Of a DNA stretch of 64,000 bases, positions 1 through 11,301 are shown piece after piece. The stretch comes from Drosophila miranda (taxonomy: Eukaryota > Arthropoda > Insecta > Diptera > Drosophilidae), in NCBI RefSeq assembly GCF_003369915.1, contig NW_022881651.1, positions 1-64,000 on the forward strand, read 5' to 3'. The position numbers were made by a program, and so were the translations under genes. The notes under the pieces were generated by a model that searched no databases, was not told where the DNA came from, and saw nothing but the letters and a program-made list of their open reading frames with translations. Within the stretch, counting starts at the first letter, position 1. Every line of letters starts with the position of its first letter.

Positions 1-589
1 TGTCGGAGAACCGCACTAATTACGAAAATAACAATGGGGGGGGGGAAGAAGGGTTAAAGAAATGAGATCGAAAATTCAGAAAGTGCAGTGTTGCAACACG
101 TAGTCAATTGAGGAATAGATAAAGAGAAAAGGTAAACAATGCAGGTGCTTTGCGTGGAAAATAAGAGGAAATATACTAAATAAAAAGAGACAAGCACTTG
201 CAGAAATAACAATACAGATAAGTAGTAGACTGGAGTGAAGACGAAGGAAAAACAGGTAATAAAAGAGATACTACACTGGAACAAAGACGAGACAAAACAC
301 GTACAATTGATTTACGTTTACAATATTACAATAAACATAACAATTTAAAATAATGTCTATATCTTTTTCAATAATTACAGGGAAGACAAGAAACAGCGGA
401 GCATCGGCCGGCACAGCAAAACACAATGCTTGTAAAGACATTGCGTTGCATACCGGCCGACCCCGTCGTCCCCCCTGGTCGTCGAAATTGGCGTCGTCCG
501 AAGTCGTCAGAAGAAGGTGCAATTAGCACCTCGTCGTCGTTGTGGCTGTGGCTGCCCTCTTGGAGAACCATGGGCACTGGTCCGGCCAC

Positions 590-1060
590 CAGCTGGGAGC
601 CAGGAGTAGACGGCACACATATTACTGTGGCGACACGGGTCCGGCCGCCAAAGTGAAATGGATGTGAGTGTGTGTGTGCGTCGGCAATTGTGGCCCTAAT
701 GTAGAGCGAGTGGCACTGGTCCGGCCACCAACTAAGGACGATGGCGGACACGACACACATAACTCTAACGGCACAGGTCCGGCCGCCCAAGTGTAATGGA
801 TGTTTGTGTGTGTGTGTCTGAATGGCTGGCGGTAAGTATTTTGAGAGCCCTTTTTAATCGTATGTGTGGCTGATGGATTTTTCCTTTTCCAGGACCATAG
901 GGCACTCTGAATGCCATGGCACTGGATCCGGCCACCAACTAAGGACGATGGCGGACACGACACACATAACTCGAACGGCACAGGTCCGGCCGCCCAAGTG
1001 TAATGGGTGTTTGTGTGTGTGTGTCTGTTTTTGGCTATTCTAGCAATCACCAACGCACTG
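590..1060 (-). repeat. (TG)n / CCGG-motif repeat array, copy in U1
   Basis: Short blocks alternate between TG/CA runs and GC-rich blocks containing ggtccggcc flanked by gtggcac or gcacag. The same blocks occur at about 7010-7490 and 18430-18884 in this orientation, and reversed at 45474-46583, 54433-55078 and 59890-60243. Long open frames run through it because the composition lacks stops. I see no protein signature and treat it as non-coding repeat. Confidence 0.8.
832..892 (+). other. Small-intron signature inside the CCGG array
   Basis: A donor (gcg|gtaagt) and an acceptor with a strong pyrimidine tract (tttttccttttccag) bound 61 bp, the typical size of a short Drosophila intron. The same structure is kept at 7269-7329 and 18695-18755 on the plus strand. 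It also appears on the minus strand of the inverted arrays, for example 45611-45673. No coding exon is recognisable on either side, so the spliced product, if any, is probably a non-coding or antisense repeat transcript. Confidence 0.5.
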
Positions 1061-1249
1061 CATTCGATTTGAATTTGTCAGGCCGTATGATTTTGCAAGT
1101 GTGTTTGGCAGCATTTTTATTCGTTTATGTTTTATTTAATGGCTTTGATGGCGGCAGCGTCCGTTGTTCATTTTTGTTGTGGCATGCGAGTGATATGCAT
1201 ACCTGCCCCGTATGATAAAGATTTTCGCCGTAATGTTTAGCCCGATAGT

Positions 1250-1905
1250 GTCCCGTGAGTGCTATCCGGCGATTGCCTAAGCGCTCTCGGCGATACGCGT
1301 CGGTACCCCCGACCCCCGTAGTAATTCTTAGTTCAACAGCGTCCCGTAAGTGATATCCGGCGATTGCCTAGGCATTCTCGGCGATGCCTGTCGATATCCC
1401 CGACCCCCGTAGTAATTCTTAGTTCGGCGGCGTCCCGTAAGTGCTATCCGGCGATTGCCTAGGCATTCTCGGCGATACTTGTCGGTATTTCCGCATAGCA
1501 AAGTTCCCCTTTCCGCGTCGTAGTAATTCTTAGGCCGGCGGGGTCCCGTAAGTACCGTCCGGCGATAGCCTAGGTACTCTCGGCGATACTTGCCGGTATT
1601 TCCGCATAGCAAAGTCCCCTTTCCGCGTCGTAGTAATTCTTAGGCCGACAGGGTCCCGTAAGTACCGTCCGGCGATAGCCTAGGTACTCTCTGCGATACT
1701 TGTCGGTATTCCCGCATAGCATACTCCCCCTTTCCGCTTCGTAGTAACTCTCAGGCCGGCGGGGTCCCGTAAGTACTGTCCGGCGATAGCCTAGGTACTC
1801 TCGGCGACACCTGTCGGTATTATCGCATAGTAAAGACCTCCGTATTGATTCTGAGTTCGGTGGGGCCCTGAAGGCGCTATTCGGCGATAACCGGAGTGTT
1901 CTCGG
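1250..1905. repeat. 91/110-bp minisatellite, U1
   Basis: The phrase gtcccgtaagt recurs at 1250, 1341, 1432, 1543, 1653 and 1764, giving two period classes, 91 bp then 110-111 bp. The long form carries an extra block containing ccgcatagcaaag. Each period has ggcgata(g/t)cctagg and ctcggcgata motifs. Minus-strand frames through it read as a repeated Arg/Tyr-rich peptide, a composition effect. Its right flank (1905-2100) is unique spacer shared by all units. Confidence 0.85.
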
Positions 1906-2171
1906 TGAAACCAACTGCCCCGTCCCACGCTACGATCGCCCCCGTTCTCGGGACTACGGCCCCGTCCCCATCGTCGGTCCGAAATTCGGAGTCCCGGCAA
2001 ATTATAAATATTGCTGTAATTTCGACCCTGGAGTAGACTGAGATATGTACCCCAGCCCAGGATCGCTTCCTTACAAAAGTTAAGGTAACACTAGACTTAA
2101 CATTAACATGTGTTTTCTTTTACAATGGACTGCGTCTTTTCAGTCCGTTCCCGTCCTCGGAGCGGGCTTCA

Positions 2172-2207
2172 TATAAGTGGCGGCGCAAGGCTGATCCTCA
2201 TATCAGT
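2172..2207 (+). promoter_or_regulatory. Possible TATA + initiator core promoter
   Basis: A TATAAG box starts at 2172, and an initiator-like TCAGTA lies with its A at 2205, 33 bp downstream, close to the usual TATA-to-start distance in flies. The TATA block (cttcatataagtggcgg) is kept in all units at about 8862, 10240, 14100 and 36822. In those copies the initiator has become TCGGC or TCAGC. It lies just upstream of the 88-bp repeats, so a transcript would run through them. This is a motif match only. Confidence 0.35.
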
Positions 2208-2213
2208 ATCATC

Positions 2214-2340
2214 AGCGCCGCAACTTTGGCATTTAGCTGGGTGCGGTGGACTAAACCACCGCACTTTACACAGACGAAGCCGCGTTGACAGAAGTTGTTA
2301 AACCGCCGCAACTTTGGCATTTAGCTGGGTGCGGTGGACG
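2214..2340. repeat. 88-bp tandem repeat, about 1.5 copies in U1
   Basis: The block beginning ctttggcatttagctgggt and including gtggac(g/t)aaaccaccgcac repeats with an 88-bp period. The period is measured cleanly in U3, where starts fall at 36901, 36989 and 37077. Copy number differs between units: about 1.5 here, nearly 3 in U2a and U3, about 2 in U2b and under 1 in U2c. Each monomer contains the inverted pair gtgcggtgg / ccaccgcac, which can form a short hairpin. From here to 3075 there is only AT-rich and poly-A spacer with no gene visible. Confidence 0.8.
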
Positions 2341-3204
2341 GTAGTTGTGTGTGGTTTAAGAAATCTTTGTGTTTTATGATTCTCTTTGTGGTTTGTGATT
2401 TGAATATATGTTTAGTGGCGCACAGAATTTTAATTTACATTGGCGAGAAAGAGGAAATAAAGCTTGTCGGTAGTGGTTGGGAAGGGGAATGTGAATGTGT
2501 GTGGGGCGAGTTGGGAAAATGGCTGCTTGGCTTGGCGTCGGCATTTTAATGTATTCCTTATTGGCGTTAATTCTTAAATTTTTAACAGTTTAGTTGGGCG
2601 GCAAACAAGTTAAGGGGCTCGTTAGTCGCCCGACGTGTCACACCGCTTCATCTGCCTCGTCGATCATCTGTAACTGTATCTGTATCTGTACAAAGGAGCC
2701 TAGAATTTCTTAGATCTGTGTTCTTCTACCATCCTCTACATGGATTGGTTCCACATTAATCCTAAAGATGCACAAATTTTATAGCTTGAACAAAAAAAAA
2801 AAAAAACACATACAATAATCGCATGTCACATATTATGTTTTTTGTGGAGAGGGAAGGGGAGGGGAGGGTTCCAAAGTATTTACACGGTCCAATGTTTGCA
2901 CGGGTAATATAATGGAGATTCTCTTGGTAAAGATTTTATTCGTAATTTATTCGCCCAACTATCGAGAAAGACTCGCGTGTGCCGTACGATACGATCCATT
3001 ACGATACGATATCGTCTGTGGGCTATATATGTATGTATATTGATGTGTGCATATGTATGTACAATCCGAAGAGAGGATTACTCTTGTTTTGATCTCTTTC
3101 CTAGATGATAATATCGTATCAGTGGTTCTGGAAGGGGGTGCTTAAACCTACGACGAACGCTATAATCCAGTGGATGGGTCGGAATAGGTGTCCTGTTCCT
3201 CCGC

Positions 3205-3760
3205 TCAGACATAGACCTCTCCTGTCTTGGCCTCGGGACTGTGTTTGGCGAGGGTTGAGGTAGCACTCGTGGCCGTTGCCGTTGCCGTGGCGCCGCTCTG
3301 GGGCAGGGCGATCGTGCCACCGGATGAAGAGTTGTCCACTGTATCCACTGTGGGGCTCCTGCCGAACGCACCGAGGAGCGCACTGTGGGGTCCTGCAGGT
3401 TGAAGCTCAGACTGAAGCTGTTGTTCCGCGAAATGTTGCCGCTGCCGTTCAGGGCTTCACGGACAGGAGGGCCGTGGTGGTGATGCCGCCGCCGCCGCCC
3501 GCACCCGGCCCCACGGTCATGCCTTTGCTGGAGCCACTGTTGCTGTAGCCGTCCTGCTCCTGGGCCAGTTCCACGATGGACAGGGACGAGGGGAAGCGCT
3601 GAATGGAGAGCGAGACGGGGATCGTGGTGATGACGTCATTGGGCTCGTAGCCACTGGCCGTTGTCGTGATGGTCGGCAGCTGGGCGTTCGCCGCGATGGG
3701 AAGGATGCTCAGGGTCCCCGTGGGAATGGTGTACCCGCCGCCGCTGCTGTTGCCCATCAT
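3205..3760 (-). pseudogene. Gly/Ser/Thr-rich open frame, broken copy (U1)
   Basis: This is the degraded version of a 186-residue frame that is intact in U3 and U4. A 1-bp loss in a G run (near 3451) breaks the frame after the LLSVKP stretch, and further small differences follow. I do not recognise the protein. It is low complexity, with a Gly run, Ser/Thr-rich segments and NSS/NGS glycosylation-type sequons. It lies directly downstream of the Mdr65-like first exon on the same strand, but the frame phase does not match a simple splice from that exon's donor. Confidence 0.4.
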
Positions 3761-3890
3761 GAAGGGAAACGACAGCGTGGTGATGTTCGTGGCAGCGGAG
3801 AGGGCTACGGAATCGAGAATCGAAGGGAGAGAGATTGTGGTTGGAGTATCTGAATCTGCATCTGCGGGAGTATCTGTGCCCGGTACTCAC

Positions 3891-4109
3891 TGCTGTGAAC
3901 TCGCTGTAAATGATGACCACTGCGGGCAGGGTCAACGCCTTGACGCAGCACATGAGGAACCCAAAGAAGAGCCACGCGATCTCCCCGCAGGTGGAGAAGC
4001 GGAAGAGCTGCAGGAAGCCGATCGGCTGTGTGGGCTCCAGTCCTGCGGCCACCGGCGCCTCATCCAGGGACTTGCCATCGGTTGTCGTCGTGCCAGAAGC
4101 CTCGTCCAT
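3891..4109 (-). pseudogene. Mdr65: Mdr65-like P-glycoprotein, first coding exon only (U1)
   Basis: Minus-strand frame of 73 codons starting at 4109. It reads through an acidic N-terminus (GLEPTQPIGFLQLFRFST), then the start of the first membrane segment (EIAWLFFGFLMCC) and KALTLPAVVIIYSEFTA. It ends exactly at a GTGAGT donor (3885-3890). This matches my memory of the N-terminus of Drosophila Mdr65, an ABC-B multidrug efflux pump of about 1,300 residues. No second exon, Walker A, signature or Walker B motif exists anywhere in the window, so only the promoter-proximal end was captured and amplified. Intact copies of this exon lie in U3 and U4, a truncated one in U2c, and none in U2b. Confidence 0.75.
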
Positions 4110-4851
4110 CTATCGGTACGACGAAGGACGGAGGAATAGTGTTACTCGAGCCAAGACCCGCGATTTACTCACAGACACGGACAGAGACAGACGGCACGCA
4201 AAGGTTAATTCATTACTGCCACACTCTCAGAGGCATGTATCTGTATCTGTGGCTGTGGCAAGGGTACAGCAGCTACTTTGTATCTTTTGCCATAGTTCTC
4301 TCTCATTGACCCGCGGGGTTAACGAGTAATAGAATCTACCGTTTATTATTGGACATTCCAACGCCAATTTGGAGCGATTCGATTCGATTCGATTCCCTTT
4401 CAGAGGCCCGTACAGAAATCTGTGTGGCGCCATTCGCCCCCTGCCCCCTCTCCTTGTCGTGGGATGATTTTCAACACTTTGATCCTTCAGATACTGTATC
4501 TATGCACTGATTTCTGCAGAAGATCCGTTACTGCTCACTCGGACCGCCCAAGCGCGACTGCTGGAACACCGTCCGCGGAGCCACCCATTTATGTTGATTC
4601 CCCGATGTGGATGCTGGACAGAGTACTCGGGCTTGGGCATGAGTACTCGTGAGTGTATCGTATCAATCGCTCGCTTTGGGGTTCACAATTATAATTGATC
4701 TCCGCTTTCCGCTCTTGGGGTAGGTTCCGCCGAAAGAGGCGCTTCAATTTACAATGAGAGCAAAAGAGACATTCTGTAGGGGTTTTTCTTTTCTTTGCTT
4801 TTCTTTTCTTTATTCTTTTTCTTTCATTTGGAGGGTGGAAGGTGCAACAAT
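4110..4851. other. Spacer between the two minus-strand gene pieces
   Basis: About 740 bp separate the stop of the small basic-protein gene from the Mdr65-like ATG, both on the minus strand. It probably contains the original Mdr65 5' leader or promoter. A short (GATTC)n run at about 4376-4396 varies in length between units. I see no other open frame with support. Confidence 0.6.
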
Positions 4852-5540
4852 CTAAAACGGAGGCAGACTCTTGAGCCTCCTGCTGGTGCGCAGCACGAAT
4901 GGTGCCGGCTGATTTGTACCGGCATTTCCTCCAGCGGGAACGACTTCGGGAGCAGCTACTGGAGCGACTTCGGGAGCAGCTACGGGAGCGACTCCGACCG
5001 ACTCGCCTTCATCGTCCGAGCCCCCGAGCATTACGCTGTCCAAAGTAGTGCCGGACGCCCGCAGTGTCATCATGTGCCGGGTGCTGCGTTCGCCCAAGGT
5101 GTTGCGCACCTTCAGGCAGCTCTTCTGCGACAGGGTTCTTTTTTTTTCGCCCGTACCCAGGGCGAGGACGCGGCGCTGGCACTCGCCGAATGCCACGGCA
5201 TGGCTGCTGGTGGGCCCGTCGTCCTCATTGCCGGGCCGTTCAAAAATCGTCTCGAGACCGGTGGGCCTCGACTTTGCGATGGTCTGCGATGGCGCCTGAG
5301 AACCGGTGGTCGGCGTCAGGCTGGGCTTCTTGGCCAGGCGGCTGGGACTAAGACTGGGCCTGGCGGCGCTCTGGCTCTTGCTCTTGCAGGCGCGCGGCGG
5401 CATTTGGCGCCGAACCATAGTCGCGGTTGCCACAGATCCTGTATCCCCCGGTATACTCCCGGCTGAAATGAGACGAAATGAGAAATGAGTTACTACTGTC
5501 CGATGGCCGCAGAACCTTCAAGTTTTTTCTTTGCAGGCAT
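4852..5540 (-). pseudogene. Small basic two-exon gene, Tantalus-like?, broken copy (U1)
   Basis: The main exon (4852-5462) is open and encodes the basic, Ser/Pro-rich body and acidic tail described for the intact U2b copy, with an extra in-frame APEVAPVA repeat in the tail. The first exon starts at the ATG at 5540, but about 28 bp including the donor site (the gtaaagg seen in other copies) are missing. Normal splicing should therefore fail here. The acceptor (tttcag) is retained. Confidence 0.5.
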
Positions 5541-6420
5541 TTCTCGTATCTTTTTCCGGCTTTTCCGTCTCCTGGGTAAACCTTACGACTTCTCAAACGA
5601 GCAACGAGCAACGAGCCTCTTTGGGTTGAGGGCTCTCAGTTCTCCACAGGGGAGGGGCTGAGAGGCTGGGGTGTGAGCCGCCAGCAACCAAGCGCGTTGC
5701 TTTATTAATATTTGTGGGCAGTATATGTCTTAATTTAATTTATGTACATTTTTGTGTTTGTTTTACAATTCAACTTTAAACGACACTCAAACACACACTA
5801 GTACATTTGATGGCACATTAATTTACAAACATATAATCTGCAGCAACGAAACACTTGTAACCTCGACTAGACCCGTAGCCAGCAGGGGGTGGGGGCAAGG
5901 GAAAAAGAAAAAGAGAGGGACAAAATATTCGGCACTTTGACGGAGGGACTAAACCTCAGACACGTCTCGACTCCACAACGTTCACGACACGACTTTCCAT
6001 TTGCAAGTGTGTGTGTGTGTGTGGTGTGAGTCAAGAAAGTGAAGTGGGGCCACGCTCAAAAGTATGCTGTATCTTCTTTGTAATTCTCCCTAACTTAAAA
6101 TTTGATTTGCAATCCCCTGTGAGTTCGTCAACTTGATGTTTTGTTGGCTGTAATGCGGTATGTGGTCTTCAGTCCCCTCTACTACCCTTGCCGCCTGCTG
6201 AGGGCAGACGACTAGGAATGAGCATGTACATGTGTGCGGGCAGTTAATAGGGGGCGTAGTTGTTTTATGCGAAGACTAGCATTTTTGGCTCAATTTAGGC
6301 CGTAGTGGTGGTGTGGCGGCAACTGATGCTGATTTGAAAGTCGATTTGAAACCGATAATCAATTGTCAGCACCGTTGCCGCCGAAGATTTATCACAGATT
6401 GTAATAATTTTGTAGTGGGG
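5541..6420. other. Gene-free spacer of the unit
   Basis: This is AT-rich sequence with a short TG run at about 6007-6022, an ACACAC tract, and a poly-G tract whose length varies strongly among units (about 9 to 22 G near positions 36, 6457, 17352 and 17892). No coding frame has support. The segment from about 5645 onward recurs inverted at 55079-56491. Confidence 0.7.
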
Positions 6421-7686
6421 TGTCGGAGAACCGCACTAATTACGAAAATAACAATGGGGGGGGGGGGGGGGGGGGGGGAAGAAGGGGTTAAAGAAATGAG
6501 ATCGAAAATTCAGAAAGTGCAGTGTTGCAACACGTAGTCAATTGAGGAATAGATAAAGAGAAAAGGTAAACAATGCAGGTGCTTTGCGTGGAATATAAGA
6601 GGAAATATACTAAATAAAAAGAGACAAGCACTTGCAGAAATAACAATACAGATAAGTAGTAGACTGGAGTGAAGACGACGGAAAAACAGGTAATAAAAGA
6701 GATACTACACTGGAACAAAGACGAGACAAAACAGGTACAATTGATTTACGTTTACAATATTACAATAAACATAACAATTTAAAATAATGTCTATATCTTT
6801 TTCAATAATTACAGGGAAGACAAGAAACAGCGGAGCATCGGCCGGCACAGCAAAACACAATGCTTGTAAAGACATTGCGTTGCATACCGGCCGACCCCGT
6901 CGTCCCCCCTGGTCGTCGAAATTGGCGTCATCCGAAGTTGTCAGAAGTAGGTGCAATTAGCACCTCGTCGTCGTCGTTGTGGCTGTGGCTGCCCTCTTGG
7001 AGAACCAGTGGCACTGGCCCGGCCACCAGCTGGGAGCCAGGAGTAGACGGCACACATATTACTGTGGCGACACGGGTCCGGCCGCCAAAGTGAAATGGAT
7101 GTGAGTGTGTGTGTGCGTCGGCAATTGTGGCCCTAATGTAGAGCGAGTGGCACTGGTCCGGCCACCAACTAAGGACGATGGCGGACACGACACACATAAC
7201 TCTAACGGCACAGGTCCGGCCGCCCAAGTGTAATGGATGTTTGTGTGTGTGTGTCTGAATGGCTGGCGGTAAGTATTTTGAGAGCCCTTTTTAATCGTAT
7301 GTGTGGCTGATGGATTTTTCCTTTTCCAGGACCATAGGGCACTCTGAATGCCATGGCACTGGATCCGGCCACCAACTAAGGACGATGGCGGACACGACAC
7401 ACATAACTCGAACGGCACAGGTCCGGCCGCCCAAGTGTAATGGGTGTTTGTGTGTGTGTGTCTGTTTTTGGCTATTCTAGCAATCACCAACGCACTGCAT
7501 TCGATTTGAATTTGTCAGGCCGTATGATTTTGCAAGTGTGTTTGGCAGCATTTTTATTCGTTTATGTTTTATTTAATGGCTTTGATGGCGGCAGCGTCCG
7601 TTGTTCATTTTTGTTGTGGCATGCGAGTGATATGCATACCTGCCCCGTATGATAAAGATTTTCGCCGTAATGTTTAGCCCGATAGT

Positions 7687-8560
7687 GTCCCGTGAGTGCT
7701 ATCCGGCGATTGCCTAAGCGCTCTCGGCGATACGCGTCGGTACCCCCGACCCCCGCAGTAATTCTTAGTTCGACAGCGTCCCGTAAGTGCTATCCGGCGA
7801 TTGCCTAGGCATTCTCGGCGATACTTGTCGGTATTTCCGCATAGCAAAGTTCCCCTTTCCGCGTCGTAGTAATTCTTAGGCTGACAGGGTCCCGTAAGTA
7901 CCGTCCGGCGATAGCCTAGGTACTCTCGGCGATACTTGTCGGTATTCCCGCATATCATAGTCCCCCTTTCCGCTTCGTAGTAGCTCTCAGGCCGGCGGGG
8001 TCCCGTAAGTACCGTCCGGCGATAGCCTAGGTACTCTCGGCGATACTTGCCGGTATTTCCGCATAGCAAAGTCCCCTTTCCGCGTCGTAGTAATTCTTAG
8101 GCCGATAGGGTCCCGTAAGTACCGTCCGGCGATAGCCTAGGTACTCTCGGCGATACTTGTCGGTATTCCCGCATAGCATAGTCCCCCTTTCCGCTTCGTA
8201 GTAACTCTCAGGCCGGCGGCGTCCCGTAAGTGCTATCCGGCGATTGCCTAGGCATTCTCGGCGATACTTGTCGGTATTTCCGCATAGCAAAGTTCCCCTT
8301 TCCGCGTCGTAGTAGCTCTCAGGCCGGCGGGGTCCCGTAAGTACCGTCCGGCGATTGCCTAGGCATTCTCGGCGATACTTGTCGGTATTTCCGCATAGCA
8401 AAGTTCCCCTTTCCGCGTCGTAGTAATTCTTAGGCTGACAGGGTCCCGTAAGTACCGTCCGGCGATAGCCTAGGTACGCTCGGCGACACCTGTCGGTATT
8501 TTCGCATAGTAAAGACCTCCGTATTGATTCTGAGTTCGGTGGGGCCCTGAAGGCGCTATT
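7687..8560. repeat. 91/110-bp minisatellite, U2a
   Basis: Eight periods are visible from gtcccg(t) starts at about 7687, 7779, 7889, 8000, 8110, 8221, 8331 and 8441. The short form is first and the longer 110-bp form follows, as in U1, with two more periods than U1. Neighbouring monomers are nearly identical in alternating patterns, a sign of unequal exchange within the array. Confidence 0.85.
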
Positions 8561-8929
8561 CGGCGATAACCGGAGTGTTCTCGGTGAAACCAACTGCCCC
8601 GTCCCACGCTACGATCGCCCCCGTCCGCGGGACTGCGGCCCCGTCCCCCATCGTCGGTCCGAAATACGGAGTCCCGGCAAATTATAAATATTGCTGTAAT
8701 TTCGACCCTGGAGTAGACTGAGATATGTACCCCAGCCCAGGATCGCTTCCTTACAAAAGTTAAGGTAACACTAGACTTAACATTAACATGTGTTTTCTTT
8801 TACAATGGATTGCGTCTTTTCAGTCCGTTCCCGTCCTCGGAGCGGGCTTCATATAAGTGGCGGCGCAAGGCTGATCCTCATATCAGCATCAGCATAGACC
8901 CTGTAGTTGGCTGGGTGCGTACCGCCGCA

Positions 8930-9150
8930 ACTTTGGCATTTAGCTGGGTGCGGTGTACGAAACCACCGCACTTTACACAGACGAAGCCGCGTTGACAGAA
9001 GTTGTTAAACCGCCGCAACTTTGGCATTTAGCTGGGTGCGGTGGACGAAACCACCGCACTTTACACAGACGAAGCCGCGTTGACAGAAGTTGTTAAACCG
9101 CCGCAATTTTCGCATTTAGCTGGGTGCGGTGGACGAAAACACAGGCGAAG
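8930..9150. repeat. 88-bp tandem repeat, U2a
   Basis: Nearly three monomers of the 88-bp repeat. The last is shortened and fused to the aaatctttgtg flank that follows the repeats in every unit. Confidence 0.75.
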
Positions 9151-9490
9151 CCGCGTTGAAATCTTTGTGTTTTATGATTCTCTTTGTGGTTTGTGATTTG
9201 AATATATGTTTAGTGGCGCACAGAATTTTAATTTACATTGGCGATAAAGAGGAAATAAAGCTTGTCGGTAGTGGTTGGGAAGGGGAATGTGAATGTGTGT
9301 GGGGCGAGTTGGGAAAATGGCTGCTTGGCTTGGCGTCGGAATTTTAATGTATTCCTTATTGGCGTTAATTAAGAATTTTTAACAGTTTAGTTGGGCGGCA
9401 AACAAGTTAAGGGGCTCGTTAGTCGCCAGACGTGTCATACCGCGTACAAAAGTGGCAGTGTGTCCATGGCTGGCCAGCATTTCGGTGATG

Positions 9491-10146
9491 TATTGAGTCT
9501 CAATACCCACGCTACAAGGAGTGGAAACAGCAGCCGAGAGAGAGAGCGATCCCAATACCCACGCTACACGAAGGAGAAGCAGCAGCCAGAACAAGAGCCA
9601 CGAAGAGGGGAATAGTCGGATCTCTCCCACTCCGACCAGTGACGCCGATGTGATCAAAAACTTTCCCCGGCCAGCCCGAAGCCAACGCCTACAAGGGAGA
9701 CCGAGAGAGAGGCCGCCGTCGCGAAACTGAGAGAGAGTTTTTTATTTAAAACAATGGGGGGAGCAACACCGGAACCAGATCCCACAGGAACCACGACGAG
9801 CATCACTAGCATTAATACCGACGTCACACGAAGGGGAAATCGCAGCCAAGAGAGAGCCAGGGCTGGAGCGATCCCATACCTTTGTCACACGAAGGGGAAA
9901 TGGTAGCCGAGAGCGATCCCAATACCCACGCTACAAGGAGGGGAAACAGCAGCCGAGGAACTCCAGCGCCACCGCTCCTATACGCCGTCTACTTATTTGT
10001 ATATGTACTAAATTCAAATAATACATGCCATATTTTACATTTTACATGTAGTTGCAGTGTTTTTGGCTGAACAATGGGAAGGTAACACTAGTTACAGTAG
10101 TGGTAGGTATTCGGTATTTTTGTATGCAAGTATTTTGAGTAAAGAA
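9491..10146. repeat. GA-rich inserted segment, copy 1
   Basis: Starts with tattgagtctcaataccc and ends where gttaaggtaacactagac resumes the unit. It contains GAGAGAGAG clusters at about 9534, 9691 and 9728, and imperfect direct repeats of gcgatcccaatacccacgct followed by gaaacagcagccga. A nearly identical copy lies at 13366-14006, differing mainly by short deletions. It is absent from U1, U3 and U4. Frames are short with no recognisable protein. GA runs of this kind are binding sites for GAGA factor and CLAMP in flies; function here is inference. Confidence 0.75.
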
Positions 10147-11301
10147 AGTTAAGGTAACACTAGACTTAACATTAACATGTGTTTTCTTTTACAATGGATT
10201 GCGTCTTTTCATTCCGTTCCCGTCCTCGGAGCGGGCTTCATATAAGTGGCGGCGCAAGGCTGATCCTCATATCGGCATCAGCATAGGCCCTGTAGTTGGA
10301 TGGGTGCGTACCGCCGCAACTTTGGCATTTAGCTGGGTGCGGTGGACGAAACCACCGCACTTTGCACAGACGAAGCCGCGTTGACAGAAGTTGTTAAACC
10401 GCCGCAATTTTCGCATTTAGCTGGGTGCGGTGGACGAAACCACCGCACTTTACACAGGCGAAGCCGCGTTGACAGTATTTGTGTGTGGTTTAAGAAATCT
10501 TTGTGTTTTATGATTCTCTTTGTGGTTTGTGATTTGAATATATGTTTAGTGGCGCACAGAATTTGAATTTACATTGGCGAGAAAGAGGAAATAAAGCTTG
10601 TCGGTAGTGGTTGGGAAGGGGAATGTGAATGTGTGTGGGGCGAGTTGTCATTTTAATGTATTCCTTATTGGCGTTAATTCTTAAATTTTTAACAGTTTAG
10701 TTGGGCGGCAAACAAGTTAAGGGGCTCGTTAGTCGCCCGACGTGTCACACCGCTTCATCTGCCTCGTCGATCATCTGTAACTGTATCTGTATCTGTACAA
10801 AGGAGCCTAGAATTTCTTAGATCTGTGTTCTTCTACCATCCTCTACATGGATTGGTTCCACATTAATCCTAAAAATGCACAAATTTTATAGCTTGAACAA
10901 AAAAAAAAAAAACACATACAATAATCGCATATCACATATTATGTTTTTTGTGGAGAGGGGGAGGGTTCCAAAGTATTTACACGGTCCAATGTTTGCACGG
11001 GTAATATAATGGAGATTCTCTTGGTAAAGATTTTATTCGTAATTTATTCGCCCAACTATCGAGAAAGACTCGCGTGTGCCGTACGATACGATCCATTACG
11101 ATACGATATCGTCTGTGGGCTATATATGTATGTATATTGATGTGTGAATATGTATGTACAATCCGAAGAGAGGATTACTCTTGTGTTGTTCTCTTTCCTA
11201 GATGATAATATCGTATCAGTGGTTCTGGAAGGGGGTGCTTAAACCTACGACGAAAGCTATAATCCAGTGGATGGGTCGGAATAGGTGTCCTGTTCCTCCG
11301 C

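Larger units (their letters stand above)
1..6420. repeat. Composite tandem unit U1 (about 6.4 kb)
   Basis: The first bases of the window (tgtcggagaaccgcac) recur at 6421 and again at about 17857, and the sequence between follows the same order each time, so 1-6420 is one period of a tandem array. It contains, left to right, a poly-G tract, a (TG)n/CCGG array, a 91/110-bp minisatellite, a TATA-like site, 88-bp repeats, a Gly/Ser-rich minus-strand frame, an Mdr65-like first exon on the minus strand and a small two-exon minus-strand gene. The phase is arbitrary because the window starts inside the array. Copies differ by substitutions, small indels and larger internal deletions. Confidence 0.9.
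6421..9490. repeat. Unit U2a (left part of second tandem unit)
   Basis: Follows U1 order from the poly-G tract through the CCGG array, minisatellite, TATA block and 88-bp repeats, then stops at a GA-rich insertion. The poly-G run here is expanded to 22. It lacks all gene pieces, which sit in U2b. Confidence 0.88.

Noticed and set aside
54-284. Phe/Tyr/Leu-rich minus-strand frame resembling a small membrane peptide
   Set aside because: It arises from AT-rich spacer, its length drifts with the poly-G tract, and no start context or homology supports it, although it recurs because the unit recurs.
4372-4400. (GATTC)n run considered as a regulatory microsatellite
   Set aside because: Only a few repeats, varying among units, with no conserved neighbours.
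6457-6478. Poly-G tract as a possible G-quadruplex element
   Set aside because: Its length changes from about 9 to 22 between units, which fits replication slippage or sequencing error; nothing else supports a function.
7674-8593. Arg/Tyr-rich repeated peptide frames on the minus strand across the minisatellite
   Set aside because: The frames simply follow the 110-bp period, break differently in each unit and have no family resemblance.
9379-9657. Short frames across the GA-rich insert
   Set aside because: Frames are 60-90 codons, low complexity, disagree between the two insert copies, and have no recognisable product.
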